From assembly GCA_946885335.1 (NCBI GenBank), contig CAMPGG010000053.1, positions 1 to 14,950 of the forward strand: a stretch of 14,950 nt of DNA. The letters are read 5' to 3'. Positions 6,141 to 13,336 of this stretch are shown piece by piece. The notes beneath the pieces were generated by a model, which was not told the origin of the DNA, did not search any database, and saw only the letters and a list, made by a program, of their open reading frames with translations. How positions within the stretch are numbered: the stretch's first letter is position 1; each line of letters opens with the position of its first letter. Origin of the DNA: an uncultured Chitinophagaceae bacterium. Its GTDB lineage: Bacteria; Bacteroidota; Bacteroidia; Chitinophagales; Chitinophagaceae. The translations under genes were made by a program, and so were the position numbers.

Positions 6141-7511
6141 ATGATTCGAAATTTTCTATGTATGAGTGCAATTTGCCTGATGGCAGGATGCGTAAACAAT
6201 GAATCCACCTCTTCAAACCAAAATCTTAATCAACCTGAAATGAATGAAACTAACCAACCACCGGAATGGATTTATCAAACGAATATTTATGAAGTGAATG
6301 TGCGGCAATATACTAAAGAAGGAACATTTAATGCTTTTGAAAAGGAACTGCCAAGGTTAAAGGATATGGGTGTGAAAACGCTTTGGTTTATGCCCATTAC
6401 ACCCATTGCACAAATGAATAAAAAAGGAACACTGGGTAGTTATTATGCAGCCGCTGATTATACTTCCATTAATCCTGAATTTGGCACCATGGATGATTTT
6501 AAAAGACTGGTAAAATCAGCACATGACCAGGGTTTTAAAGTGATCATTGACTGGGTGGCCAATCATACAGGGTGGGACCATGTTTGGACAAAATCAAACC
6601 CGGAGTATTTTGAAAAAGATTCGGCAACAGGAACATTTAAAATTGCATCCGGCATGGAAGATATCATTGAACTGGATTTTGATAACCCGGAATTGGTAAA
6701 AGCAATGATCGATGCAATGAAGTTCTGGGTTACAGAAGCGGATATTGATGGTTTCCGTTGCGACCTGGCTTTTTGGGTGGAACTGGATTTTTGGAAAAAA
6801 GCCCGGCCCGAAGTTGATAAAGTAAAACCGCTTTTTTGGTTTGCTGAAAATGATACCTGGGAGCACCCTGAATATATGGAAGTTTTCGATGCCAGTTATA
6901 CCTGGAAATGGATGCATATGGCAAAGGATTATTACCAGCAAAAATGGCCGGTTGATAGCCTGGCGAAATTGCTGAATTTTTATAATGATGCACCCGGCAT
7001 TAAAAGTTGGTTCACAACTAACCATGATGAAAATTCATGGAATGGAACGGAGTATGAAAAATATGGTGATATGGCACTGCCCTTAGCAGTTTTCAGTTGT
7101 ACATGGAATGGAATTCCGCTAATTTACAGCGGCCAGGAATTGCCTAATAAAAAACGCCTTGAATTTTTTGAACGTGATCCCATTGAATGGACGGGTAAAA
7201 ACGAGTTGCATGATTTTTATAAAACTTTATTGAATCTTCGAACAACAAACGCTGCACTGCGAGCTGGAAAGGATTCTGAAACAATCATGATAGCTACTCC
7301 AACACAACCCAAATTATTGACTTATTTAAGAAAGAACGGGGACAAAGAAGTATTGGTGATATTGAATTTAGGAACCACTGATGTAACATTTAATTTAAAT
7401 GACAACAACCTTCAAGGCGTTTATAAAAATGTATTTTCTCTTGAAGAAAAAGAACTTCAAAATGCACAATTGAATATTCCGGCATGGGGATATTTGGTAT
7501 TTGAAAAATAA
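6141..7511 (+). CDS. GH13 alpha-amylase-family glycosyl hydrolase, lipoprotein
   Basis: A 456-residue secreted enzyme expected to cleave alpha-glucosidic bonds in starch, glycogen or maltooligosaccharides. With the ATG at 6141 it opens with a signal peptide and lipobox LMAGC (lipid cysteine 17); the GTG at 6114 would only add residues before that signal, so I reject it. The four GH13 regions are present: DWVANHT (137-143), GFRCDLA with nucleophile D208, FAEND with acid/base E236, and TTNHDEN with transition-state stabiliser D296. A beta-rich domain C follows (about 370-456). Product specificity cannot be read off. There is no adjacent SusCD pair, so it is not in a classical polysaccharide locus. 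It lies divergent from ispH and near a glucan phosphorylase homologue, which suggests shared alpha-glucan use. A terminator hairpin follows ten bases after the stop. Confidence 0.92.
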   Translation: MIRNFLCMSAICLMAGCVNNESTSSNQNLNQPEMNETNQPPEWIYQTNIYEVNVRQYTKEGTFNAFEKELPRLKDMGVKTLWFMPITPIAQMNKKGTLGSYYAAADYTSINPEFGTMDDFKRLVKSAHDQGFKVIIDWVANHTGWDHVWTKSNPEYFEKDSATGTFKIASGMEDIIELDFDNPELVKAMIDAMKFWVTEADIDGFRCDLAFWVELDFWKKARPEVDKVKPLFWFAENDTWEHPEYMEVFDASYTWKWMHMAKDYYQQKWPVDSLAKLLNFYNDAPGIKSWFTTNHDENSWNGTEYEKYGDMALPLAVFSCTWNGIPLIYSGQELPNKKRLEFFERDPIEWTGKNELHDFYKTLLNLRTTNAALRAGKDSETIMIATPTQPKLLTYLRKNGDKEVLVILNLGTTDVTFNLNDNNLQGVYKNVFSLEEKELQNAQLNIPAWGYLVFEK

Positions 7512-7520
7512 TGGCAAAGA

Positions 7521-7547
7521 AAAAGCCGTCCCTGGAGGACGGCTTTT
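7521..7547. terminator. Bidirectional intrinsic terminator between the GH13 gene and htrA
   Basis: A perfect 11-bp stem (7521-7531 with 7537-7547; core GCCGTCC/GGACGGC), a 5-base loop, a run of Ts after the plus-strand arm and As before the left arm. It serves the two convergent genes. Confidence 0.92.
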
Positions 7548-7580
7548 TTTATGGTAGCTGGGTTTTCCCAGGAATGTTTA

Positions 7581-9089
7581 TTATTCCATATTTAACGGGT
7601 ATGTATAAATGCCATCCGAATCAGGATATGTGCCTTCTAACCGAACACTGCCTTCTGCTCTCGCAAGAATATTTCCGAGGTCTTCCAGCGTTCTTACTTC
7701 ACGGCCATTAACACTGGTAATGATAAATCCATCCGCCATCCTTGTACGGCTCAGTGGACCACCTTTTTTAATTTCGGTCACCATTACACCTCCCTCTAAT
7801 CCATATAAGCGGGCCTTTTCCCTTTCCAGTGTAACCATGGTTGCACCTAAACGGTCACCAATAGTTGTAGCAGCCAATACTTCAAATGTGCCGGGTTGTT
7901 TTTTTAATGTAATAGTTGTTGAATTGAGTTTTCCATTTCTGCGATAAGTGACAGGCACTTTATCCCCTGGTTTCATACTGGCAATTTGTGCACTCATTTC
8001 AAGTCCGCTGGATACATTTACATTGTTCACTTTAGTGATAATATCTCCCTGTTTGATGCCAGCCTGTGCAGCACCACCGTCAGGTGAAACATCAGAAACA
8101 TACACGCCATCATTTTCACTTAAACCAAATTGTTTTCTTTGTCCTTCACTTAGTTCGCCAGATGGGTAACTGATACCTAAATAACCTCTTTGTACGTCAC
8201 CATATTGAACGATATCGTTAACGATCTTTTTTACAATGTTTACTGGTATAGCAAATGAATAACCGGCATATGTTCCGTTAGGAGCCAGGATAGCCGAATT
8301 AATGCCAATCAGTTCACCATTTGTATTGATCAAAGCACCGCCACTGTTTCCCTGGTTTACTGCAGCATCCGTTTGGATAAATGATTCAACAGGTGTTCTG
8401 CTCTGGCGGCTGTTAATACCGATAGTCCGGCCTTTGGCACTAACAATACCTGCAGTTACAGTTGTTTCTAAAGTTAAAGGATAACCAACAGCAAGAATCC
8501 ATTGACCAACTTGTATATTGTCAGAATTGCCATAGATCATAAAAGGAAAACTATTTCCTTCAATCTTTAATACAGCCAAATCAGAACTTGGATCTCTTCC
8601 AATAACTTTTGCTTTAAAACTCTTTTTTTCATGTGTTGTAACCTGTATCTCTTCTGCCAATCCACCTTTGCCATCGCTGATGACGTGGTTATTGGTTACA
8701 ATGTATCCATCCTGGCTAATTAAAACACCACTACCGGAAGCTCTTTGCTCAGGCATTACCTGTGGACCAAAAAAATCTTCGAACCAATCGTCAAAAAAAC
8801 CACCACCGCCGCCTCTGCGTTGCGGAAGATCATTGCTTACTCTTTGGGCAGGTATTTTAGTTTTGATATGCACAACTGCAGGCACGGATGCTGAAGCTGC
8901 TTTTGAAAAATCAACCGGATCACCTGTACCGCGATCATTGTCAAAAAATCCTGCATAATTGACAGGTAAAGCATTTTGACCTTGTAAAACGGTTGCATTA
9001 TTCGGATTTAGTTTATTAAATCCCCACACGCTTGCTACTGCTGTTATGCTACTGATAGCAACAACTAATAAAATGTGTCTTAATTTCAT
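7581..9089 (-). CDS. htrA: DegP/HtrA-type periplasmic serine protease with two PDZ domains
   Basis: A 502-residue trypsin-fold protease/chaperone for misfolded envelope proteins. It has an N-terminal hydrophobic signal or anchor (about 5-24) without lipobox, a protease domain (about 60-290) with catalytic triad H135 (TNNHV), D170 (SSDLAVLKI) and S249 (GNSGGAL), then PDZ1 (about 298-398, carboxylate loop around RGYLGI) and PDZ2 (about 404-495). A Gly-rich, aromatic-rich loop at 90-110 (RRGGGGGFFDDWFEDFFG) corresponds to the LA-loop region of DegP that helps oligomer assembly. Length and domain order fit the Do family. Proteases of this kind are usually induced by envelope stress. It is downstream of the acyl-CoA reductase gene in the same direction, 184 bases away, with its own likely promoter, and is convergent with the GH13 gene. 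Confidence 0.95.
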   Translation of the reverse strand: MKLRHILLVVAISSITAVASVWGFNKLNPNNATVLQGQNALPVNYAGFFDNDRGTGDPVDFSKAASASVPAVVHIKTKIPAQRVSNDLPQRRGGGGGFFDDWFEDFFGPQVMPEQRASGSGVLISQDGYIVTNNHVISDGKGGLAEEIQVTTHEKKSFKAKVIGRDPSSDLAVLKIEGNSFPFMIYGNSDNIQVGQWILAVGYPLTLETTVTAGIVSAKGRTIGINSRQSRTPVESFIQTDAAVNQGNSGGALINTNGELIGINSAILAPNGTYAGYSFAIPVNIVKKIVNDIVQYGDVQRGYLGISYPSGELSEGQRKQFGLSENDGVYVSDVSPDGGAAQAGIKQGDIITKVNNVNVSSGLEMSAQIASMKPGDKVPVTYRRNGKLNSTTITLKKQPGTFEVLAATTIGDRLGATMVTLEREKARLYGLEGGVMVTEIKKGGPLSRTRMADGFIITSVNGREVRTLEDLGNILARAEGSVRLEGTYPDSDGIYTYPLNME

Positions 9090-9145
9090 ATTCCTGAAAA
9101 GTTTTTTATTAAATAACTCCTGACAAAACTTATGCCTTCTTCATA

Positions 9146-9174
9146 CAAAATAACGAATGAAATCTTTTTTACAA
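9146..9174 (-). promoter_or_regulatory. Probable htrA promoter
   Basis: On the minus strand TTG (9174-9172), an 18-base spacer and TTATTTTG (9153-9146) match 7 of 8 of the Bacteroidota -7 consensus TAnnTTTG. The predicted transcript would start about 50 bases before the htrA ATG. The rest of the 184-base gap shows no clear terminator for the upstream gene. Confidence 0.5.
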
Positions 9175-9273
9175 GAACCGTTGGTTGAGTTTAACAATAA
9201 TTTACTAAGACTTTCGTATTTCGCAGGTATGCAAAAATAATAACAAAAATCTGTTCTTAATGTTGGGCCATTG

Positions 9274-10272
9274 TTATAAAGATTGAAGAAAAGCAAGTGT
9301 ATCAACACCGTCAGCATGATCGGTTAAACCAGGACATTGTGCTTTTCCAAATGGAATACCTTTATACCCAACAATGCATTGCAATTGATCATTGCCAGTT
9401 AATAATTTTTGTAAAGCTTCCACATCAGTATAATATTCGTAATTCAGTTGGCTGATAGGAGAGAAGAGAGCCGGTTCCTCAACCAATAGCACATTTCCAT
9501 TCGTCATGTACTTTGTTTGGTTTAACATGTGAATGGAAAACATGTAATCGAAATTGTTTTTGTATTTAAAATGATCCATGAAAAAATCATATTTTTTCAA
9601 TGCATCAAGTAAGTTTTGAAAATTATAATTTTCAGGAACGTAAACTTTTGTCACATTCCTGCAACCCAATCCAAAATATAAATGAATATCATCAGCCAGC
9701 TTTTCTAATTCTTCTTTGGTTTCTTTTCCTGTTAAAATTGCTACTGAAGTACTGTTACGTCGAATGATATGAGGATACTTCTTAAAATAATAATCAAAAT
9801 ACCTGCTTGAATTATTACTCCCTGTGGCAATGTATGCATCGCAGCCTTTTAATGTTGATGCGATTTCAAAATATTTATTTGATCCTGGTTCCCATTCCTG
9901 CATTTTCTCAACCAGGTGCTTTATTAAAACATTGTCTTTCGAAGACAATTTTATAATTCCATAATGGCCTGCTATAAAAACGGCAAGCAGGTCATGAAAA
10001 CCAACCATGGGAATATTGCCGGCCATTACAATTCCGATTTTTTTAGGCTGTAAAGTTTCTTCGGGAATGGCATGTTCCCGTACCCATGATTCAAGTTTAT
10101 CTTTTGCTAAATAATTATCTGCAATGTTATTGATAGAGAGATTTATAAATTCCGGAATAAACCAGCCATTGGCATTAAAGGCCTTTTCTTTTATTTCTTG
10201 CCAGCCCTCATCATCCGATAAAATATATTTTTTTAATTGTTCCAGTAATGCTAACCGACTGATTAAATTCAT
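9274..10272 (-). CDS. LuxC-like acyl-CoA reductase
   Basis: A 332-residue member of the LuxC acyl-CoA reductase family, an aldehyde-dehydrogenase-like fold that reduces a fatty acyl thioester to the aldehyde with NADPH. Supporting sequence: a Rossmann-type stretch IGIVMAGNIPMVGFHDLLAV (79-98), TGSNNSSRYF (150-159), and GLGCRNVTKVYVP (201-213), where C204 is the expected catalytic cysteine that forms the acyl-enzyme. It is shorter than the roughly 480-residue LuxC of luminous bacteria, and there are no luxAB, luxD or luxE genes nearby, so it is not a luminescence gene. The divergent neighbour encodes a dicluster ferredoxin, a pairing I know from other Bacteroidota, but the physiological substrate is unknown. 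The promoter is probably the TATTTTTG box at 10385-10378. Family call firm, pathway unknown. Confidence 0.88.
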   Translation of the reverse strand: MNLISRLALLEQLKKYILSDDEGWQEIKEKAFNANGWFIPEFINLSINNIADNYLAKDKLESWVREHAIPEETLQPKKIGIVMAGNIPMVGFHDLLAVFIAGHYGIIKLSSKDNVLIKHLVEKMQEWEPGSNKYFEIASTLKGCDAYIATGSNNSSRYFDYYFKKYPHIIRRNSTSVAILTGKETKEELEKLADDIHLYFGLGCRNVTKVYVPENYNFQNLLDALKKYDFFMDHFKYKNNFDYMFSIHMLNQTKYMTNGNVLLVEEPALFSPISQLNYEYYTDVEALQKLLTGNDQLQCIVGYKGIPFGKAQCPGLTDHADGVDTLAFLQSL

Positions 10273-10364
10273 GAATTAATTTTAGGAGATACTAGTAATT
10301 TTGTCTTTAGCTCAAAGGCCAGTTATGTATTTGATTTTTTTTTACTAAATTGATCACTGCATAT

Positions 10365-10385
10365 TAAATTTGCCTTGCAAAAATA
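10365..10385. promoter_or_regulatory. Facing -7 boxes of the ferredoxin and acyl-CoA reductase promoters
   Basis: TAAATTTG (10365-10372, plus) and TATTTTTG (10385-10378, minus) both match TAnnTTTG perfectly and point toward each other five bases apart. Between them TTTGC-CTT-GCAAA (10369-10381) is a perfect inverted repeat. The -33 positions are weak for both. The start sites would cross, so polymerase could probably occupy only one promoter at a time (inference). Confidence 0.45.
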
Positions 10386-10418
10386 CTTACCAACCCAATA
10401 CAAAATAAAAGTAGAATT

Positions 10419-10766
10419 ATGGCTATTAAAATAACAGAAGAATGTATAAACTGCGGAGCATGTGAGCCTGAATGTCCGAATAACGCTATTTATGAAGGCG
10501 GCGTTGAATGGGCAATGACAGATGGAACCAATGTGAAAGGATCTTACACTTTGCTTGATGGCACTGTTGTAGATGCAGCTCAGCGTATGGAACCCGTGTC
10601 CGTTGATACGTATTATATTACGCCAAATAAATGCACAGAATGCCAGGGCTTTCATGAAGAACCTCAATGCGCTGCTGTATGCCCGGTGGATTGTTGTGTG
10701 CCTGATGAAATGTACCAGGAAACGGTTGAAGAGTTGTTAGCCAAGAAAGATAAAATGCATTTATAA
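10419..10766 (+). CDS. 2[4Fe-4S] dicluster ferredoxin
   Basis: A 115-residue soluble electron carrier. The first cluster motif is C9-x2-C12-x2-C15-x3-C19-P. The second is C72-x2-C75-x8-C84-x3-C88-P, the widely spaced form seen in Allochromatium-type and YfhL-type ferredoxins, with further cysteines C92 and C93. In such folds the fourth cysteine of each motif usually serves the other cluster. The 52 residues between C19 and C72 are more than in clostridial ferredoxins, so there is an insertion (about 25-62) rich in Gly, Thr and Val. The C-terminal helix is acidic then basic. It is transcribed away from the LuxC-like reductase, which suggests a redox partnership, although LuxC enzymes normally use NADPH directly. 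A short hairpin (10777-10791) lies ten bases after the stop. Confidence 0.95.
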   Translation: MAIKITEECINCGACEPECPNNAIYEGGVEWAMTDGTNVKGSYTLLDGTVVDAAQRMEPVSVDTYYITPNKCTECQGFHEEPQCAAVCPVDCCVPDEMYQETVEELLAKKDKMHL

Positions 10767-10840
10767 TAATAGTTATGTGAATAAAATTCACGGTATTTTG
10801 ACTAACCAGCTGTTGAATTTTGTTTAACTTGAATTCATAT

Positions 10841-10926
10841 TTAGCGTATGGCAGCGAAAGCTGCGTTAATTTGGCGGGTGATATTTCCCGTCGTAAAAAG
10901 GTGAAGGAGAAACGGCCTTCACCTTT
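10841..10926 (+). ncRNA. Candidate structured RNA: three successive hairpins ending in a terminator
   Basis: The 265-base gap between ferredoxin and ddl holds (i) UUAGC(10841-10845)/GUUAA(10865-10869) stacked, across a 5-base bulge, on GCAGC-GAAA-GCUGC (10851-10864), a helix capped by a GNRA tetraloop; (ii) GGCGGG/CCCGUC (10873-10878 with 10887-10892, one G-U pair); (iii) an 11-bp hairpin 10897-10907/10916-10926 followed by a T-rich run, a likely terminator. Loop bases ACGG (10912-10915) could also pair with CCGU (10888-10891), offering an alternative fold. It could be a small RNA, a riboswitch-like leader or just the 3' UTR of the ferredoxin gene. I see no convincing promoter and do not recognise the family. 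Confidence 0.35.
10897..10926 (+). terminator. Intrinsic terminator upstream of ddl
   Basis: An 11-bp perfect stem (AAAGGTGAAGG with its complement), an 8-base loop, then CTTATTTTTATC on the plus strand. It ends transcripts from the ferredoxin gene or from the candidate RNA and separates them from the ddl promoter. Confidence 0.75.
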
Positions 10927-10984
10927 CTTATTTTTATCTCCACTTTTTATCTCCTGGTTTAATTGTAACGCATTCAAATAAATC

Positions 10985-11014
10985 TTGTCTTACCTGATTT
11001 TTTTTGAATATTTG
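10985..11014 (+). promoter_or_regulatory. Probable ddl promoter
   Basis: TTG (10985-10987), exactly 19 bases, then AATATTTG (11007-11014), which matches 7 of 8 of TAnnTTTG. A start near 11020 would leave a leader of only about a dozen mostly A residues before the ddl ATG. Confidence 0.6.
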
Positions 11015-11031
11015 CGCTGTAAAAAAAATGC

Positions 11032-12018
11032 ATGAAAAAAAATATAGCCCTGGTCACAGGTGGTTATTCGGCCGAATCCGTTATTTCCTATAAAACTGCC
11101 GTTACTATTGAAGCTAACCTGGATAAAGAAAAATATAACGTTTATGTGGTGGATATTTCGCCAACGGGTTGGACCTGTTCTTTGCCAGGTGGAAATAAGG
11201 CGCCCATTGATAAAAATGATTTTTCCTTTTCATTAAATGGTGATCATATAAAATTTGATGCAGTATTTATTGGTATGCATGGCACGCCGGGCGAAGACGG
11301 AAAGTTGCAGGGATATTTTGATTCACTAAATATCATTTATACTGGTTGCGATGCAGCTACATCCGCTATTACATTTAATAAAAGATACACCGTAGCTGTA
11401 GCCGGAATGGGTGGAATTTCTGTAGCCCGTTCAAAACATTTATTTAGATCAAATCCAATTGCTGCCAATGAAGTGGCATCATCTTTACAGTTCCCGGTAT
11501 TTGTAAAACCCAATAATGGAGGTTCCAGTATTGGTATGAGTAAAGTGGCAGAACCTGCACAATTGGAAGCAGCTATTGCAAAAGCATTTAAAGAAGATGA
11601 CCAGGTTTTGGTTGAAGAAATGATCCAGGGAAGAGAATTCACAATTGGTGTTTTTAGGAAAGGCAATGAAATAATAACATTACCCATGACCGAAGTAATT
11701 TCCCAAAATTATTTTTTTGATTTTGAGGCAAAATATGAAGGCAAGGCTAAGGAAATTACACCTGCTGAAGTTGATGAAGTAATTGCCAACAAGATAAGGG
11801 AAGCTGCAAAAAAAATTTACATGTTATTTAATTGCCATGGAGTAGTCCGGATCGATTTTATATATAATGAATCTGATGGAAATCCTTATATGCTGGAAGT
11901 AAACACCATACCGGGACAAAGTGAGGCAAGCATCGTTCCGCAACAGGTAAAAGCAATGGGTTTGACCCTGAAGGAATTTTATTCATCTATACTTGACGAT
12001 GCCTTTAACAGAAAATAA
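11032..12018 (+). CDS. ddl: D-alanine--D-alanine ligase
   Basis: A 328-residue ATP-grasp enzyme joining two D-alanines for the peptidoglycan stem peptide, in the cytoplasm. Motifs: GGYSAESVIS (10-19, with E15 at the place of the E. coli DdlB catalytic Glu15), GMHGTPGEDGKLQG (81-94), VKPNNGGSSIGMSKV (158-172, the ATP-binding flexible loop region), RIDF (273-276) and EVNTIPGQSEASIVPQQ (289-305), which supplies metal ligands and the substrate carboxylate pocket. PGQSEAS differs from the common PGMTxxS but keeps the serine. Length is normal. It heads a co-directional cluster with the PASTA protein and rhodanese, and the PASTA neighbour fits a shared cell-wall role. The ATG at 11032 gives the expected N-terminus directly before GG.S.E. 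Confidence 0.95.
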   Translation: MKKNIALVTGGYSAESVISYKTAVTIEANLDKEKYNVYVVDISPTGWTCSLPGGNKAPIDKNDFSFSLNGDHIKFDAVFIGMHGTPGEDGKLQGYFDSLNIIYTGCDAATSAITFNKRYTVAVAGMGGISVARSKHLFRSNPIAANEVASSLQFPVFVKPNNGGSSIGMSKVAEPAQLEAAIAKAFKEDDQVLVEEMIQGREFTIGVFRKGNEIITLPMTEVISQNYFFDFEAKYEGKAKEITPAEVDEVIANKIREAAKKIYMLFNCHGVVRIDFIYNESDGNPYMLEVNTIPGQSEASIVPQQVKAMGLTLKEFYSSILDDAFNRK

Positions 12019-12028
12019 ATAAATTTTA

Positions 12029-12136
12029 ATGCATCTTTATCCCCGGTCGTTTTTTAAACCATTAGATGAAAATGAGCCGTCTTCAAAAGTTGCAGATAAA
12101 TCGCATGATTATTGGTGTATTGCATCTGTCAAATAA
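12029..12136 (+). CDS. Possible 35-residue small protein between ddl and the PASTA gene
   Basis: An ATG-to-TAA frame fills most of the 136-base gap, starting 10 bases after the ddl stop and ending 18 bases before the PASTA start. It begins MHLYPRSFFKPLDENEPSS and ends in a short stretch with one Trp and one Cys (HDYWCIASVK). Codon choice resembles the neighbouring genes, and the position fits a member of the operon. I recognise no family, see no signal peptide, and an open frame of this size can arise by chance in this composition. It might also be a remnant of a larger gene. Confidence 0.3.
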   Translation: MHLYPRSFFKPLDENEPSSKVADKSHDYWCIASVK

Positions 12137-12154
12137 AAACATATATATTACGAG

Positions 12155-12964
12155 ATGAAATTTATTACAAGACAACCACTTTGGGCAAACATCCTGGTGG
12201 GCATTTTATTGGTTATCATACTGGTTTCGGTTTTTATTCTCTCCTTAGAAAAAATAACACAACATGGTGAATCCATGAAAGTGCCTTCGGTTGTTGGAAA
12301 AAATTTTACAGAAGCTCGTGAAATGCTGGAGGCAATGGGTTTTGAAGTTGTTGTGCAGGATTCTGTATATCAAAACAAGTTGCAACCTTTGGCTATCATA
12401 AAGCAAATACCAGATGCGGATGCTACGGTAAAAGTGAACAGAACAGTCTATCTCACCATTAATCGTTCAGAACCTCCCCTGGTGGAAATGCCTAATTTGC
12501 TTGGCTATAGTTACCGGAATGCAGAAATGGTATTGAAAAATATGGGATTAAATGTTGGAGATACAACTTTCAAACCAGACTTTGCCAAAAATTCAATACT
12601 GGAGCAGCATTTTAATGGAGCACAAATTCAACCCGGTACGCAGTTAAGAATGGGCAGCTCCATTTCTTTGGTATTGGGCGATGGAGTAGGAAATATTGAA
12701 TTGATTGTACCTTCTTTAATTGGCATGACCTATTCAGATGCTGAAAGATTGTTAAGAGCAAATGGTTTAAATTTAGGCGCTGTAGTTCTTGATCCTGGCA
12801 TAACGGATACATTGGGTGCTTATGTTTATAAACAAAATCCGGAAAGATTCAGAGACGATGGCGTTAAGCAAAAGATCAGGCCGGGACAGTTAATGGATGT
12901 TTGGTTAAGTGTTGATCAACCCGTTGTTGATTCCACTGGTAATCCAACGCAATTGGAACTTTAA
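12155..12964 (+). CDS. Membrane-anchored protein with three PASTA domains
   Basis: A 269-residue protein with a short cytoplasmic tail, one transmembrane segment (about 10-31) and three periplasmic PASTA repeats: about 41-104 (starting KVPSVVGKNFTEAREML), 109-175 (VEMPNLLGYSYRNAEMVL) and 183-254 (LIVPSLIGMTYSDAERLL). Each shows the V/M-P-x-L/V-x-G...A...L pattern. PASTA domains bind peptidoglycan fragments or beta-lactams in penicillin-binding proteins and Ser/Thr kinases. Here there is neither kinase nor transpeptidase domain, so the protein is probably a wall-binding or scaffolding factor (inference). It follows ddl in the same direction and precedes the rhodanese gene by 12 bases, so the last two at least are co-transcribed. 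Family assignment is strong; the exact role is unknown. Confidence 0.92.
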   Translation: MKFITRQPLWANILVGILLVIILVSVFILSLEKITQHGESMKVPSVVGKNFTEAREMLEAMGFEVVVQDSVYQNKLQPLAIIKQIPDADATVKVNRTVYLTINRSEPPLVEMPNLLGYSYRNAEMVLKNMGLNVGDTTFKPDFAKNSILEQHFNGAQIQPGTQLRMGSSISLVLGDGVGNIELIVPSLIGMTYSDAERLLRANGLNLGAVVLDPGITDTLGAYVYKQNPERFRDDGVKQKIRPGQLMDVWLSVDQPVVDSTGNPTQLEL

Positions 12965-12976
12965 AATTTTAAAACT

Positions 12977-13285
12977 ATGCAAACAATAACAGTAGAAGAA
13001 TTAAAATCCCGATTGGACAATGGAGAAAAACTCCATGTAATAGATGTCAGGGAGCCTCACGAATATGAAGAATATAACATTGGGGCAAAATTAATTCCGC
13101 TCGGCCAGATACAAACCATGCAGGTGGACGAAATAGAAAACCTGAAAGATGAAGAACTGATCATTCATTGCCGCAGTGGTAAAAGGAGTGCCATGGCTTG
13201 CCAAATACTGGAAACGATGGGTTTTAAAAATACCAAAAACCTCGAAGGCGGTATGCTTGACTGGCAGGAAAAAATTGATAAGTAA
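12977..13285 (+). CDS. Single-domain rhodanese-like sulfurtransferase
   Basis: A 102-residue cytoplasmic protein consisting of one rhodanese domain. It has the N-terminal VIDVREPHEYEEYNI motif (21-35) and the active-site loop HCRSGKRSA (64-72), with C65 as the cysteine that would carry persulfide. LEGGMLDW (89-96) is the usual closing motif. Small rhodaneses of this kind (GlpE or PspE-like) move sulfur to cyanide, thioredoxin or other acceptors; the partner here is not evident. It lies 12 bases after the PASTA gene and is closed by a strong terminator, so it is the last gene of the ddl cluster. The link with the cell wall looks positional only. No signal peptide is present. Confidence 0.94.
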   Translation: MQTITVEELKSRLDNGEKLHVIDVREPHEYEEYNIGAKLIPLGQIQTMQVDEIENLKDEELIIHCRSGKRSAMACQILETMGFKNTKNLEGGMLDWQEKIDK

Positions 13286-13300
13286 AATTATATATCAGAT

Positions 13301-13336
13301 AAAAAATGAGCGGTGATCTTTCACCGCTCATTTTTT
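13301..13336. terminator. Bidirectional intrinsic terminator between rhodanese and TonB receptor genes
   Basis: A perfect 16-bp stem (13301-13316 with 13321-13336; core TGAGCGGTGA) closed by the tetraloop TCTT, with A and T runs at the base. The TonB receptor stop codon (13339-13337) directly abuts the stem. Confidence 0.95.

Noticed and set aside
7511..7711. Plus-strand frame starting at the GH13 stop codon
   Set aside because: It reads through the terminator hairpin and antisense to the htrA 3' end.
9274..10272. Bioluminescence operon
   Set aside because: Only the LuxC-like gene is present; no luxA, luxB, luxD or luxE in the window and the protein is much shorter than marine LuxC.
10618..10977. 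Minus-strand frame over the ferredoxin 3' end and the hairpin gap
   Set aside because: No recognisable protein; it overlaps the ferredoxin cysteine motif on the opposite strand and the terminator.
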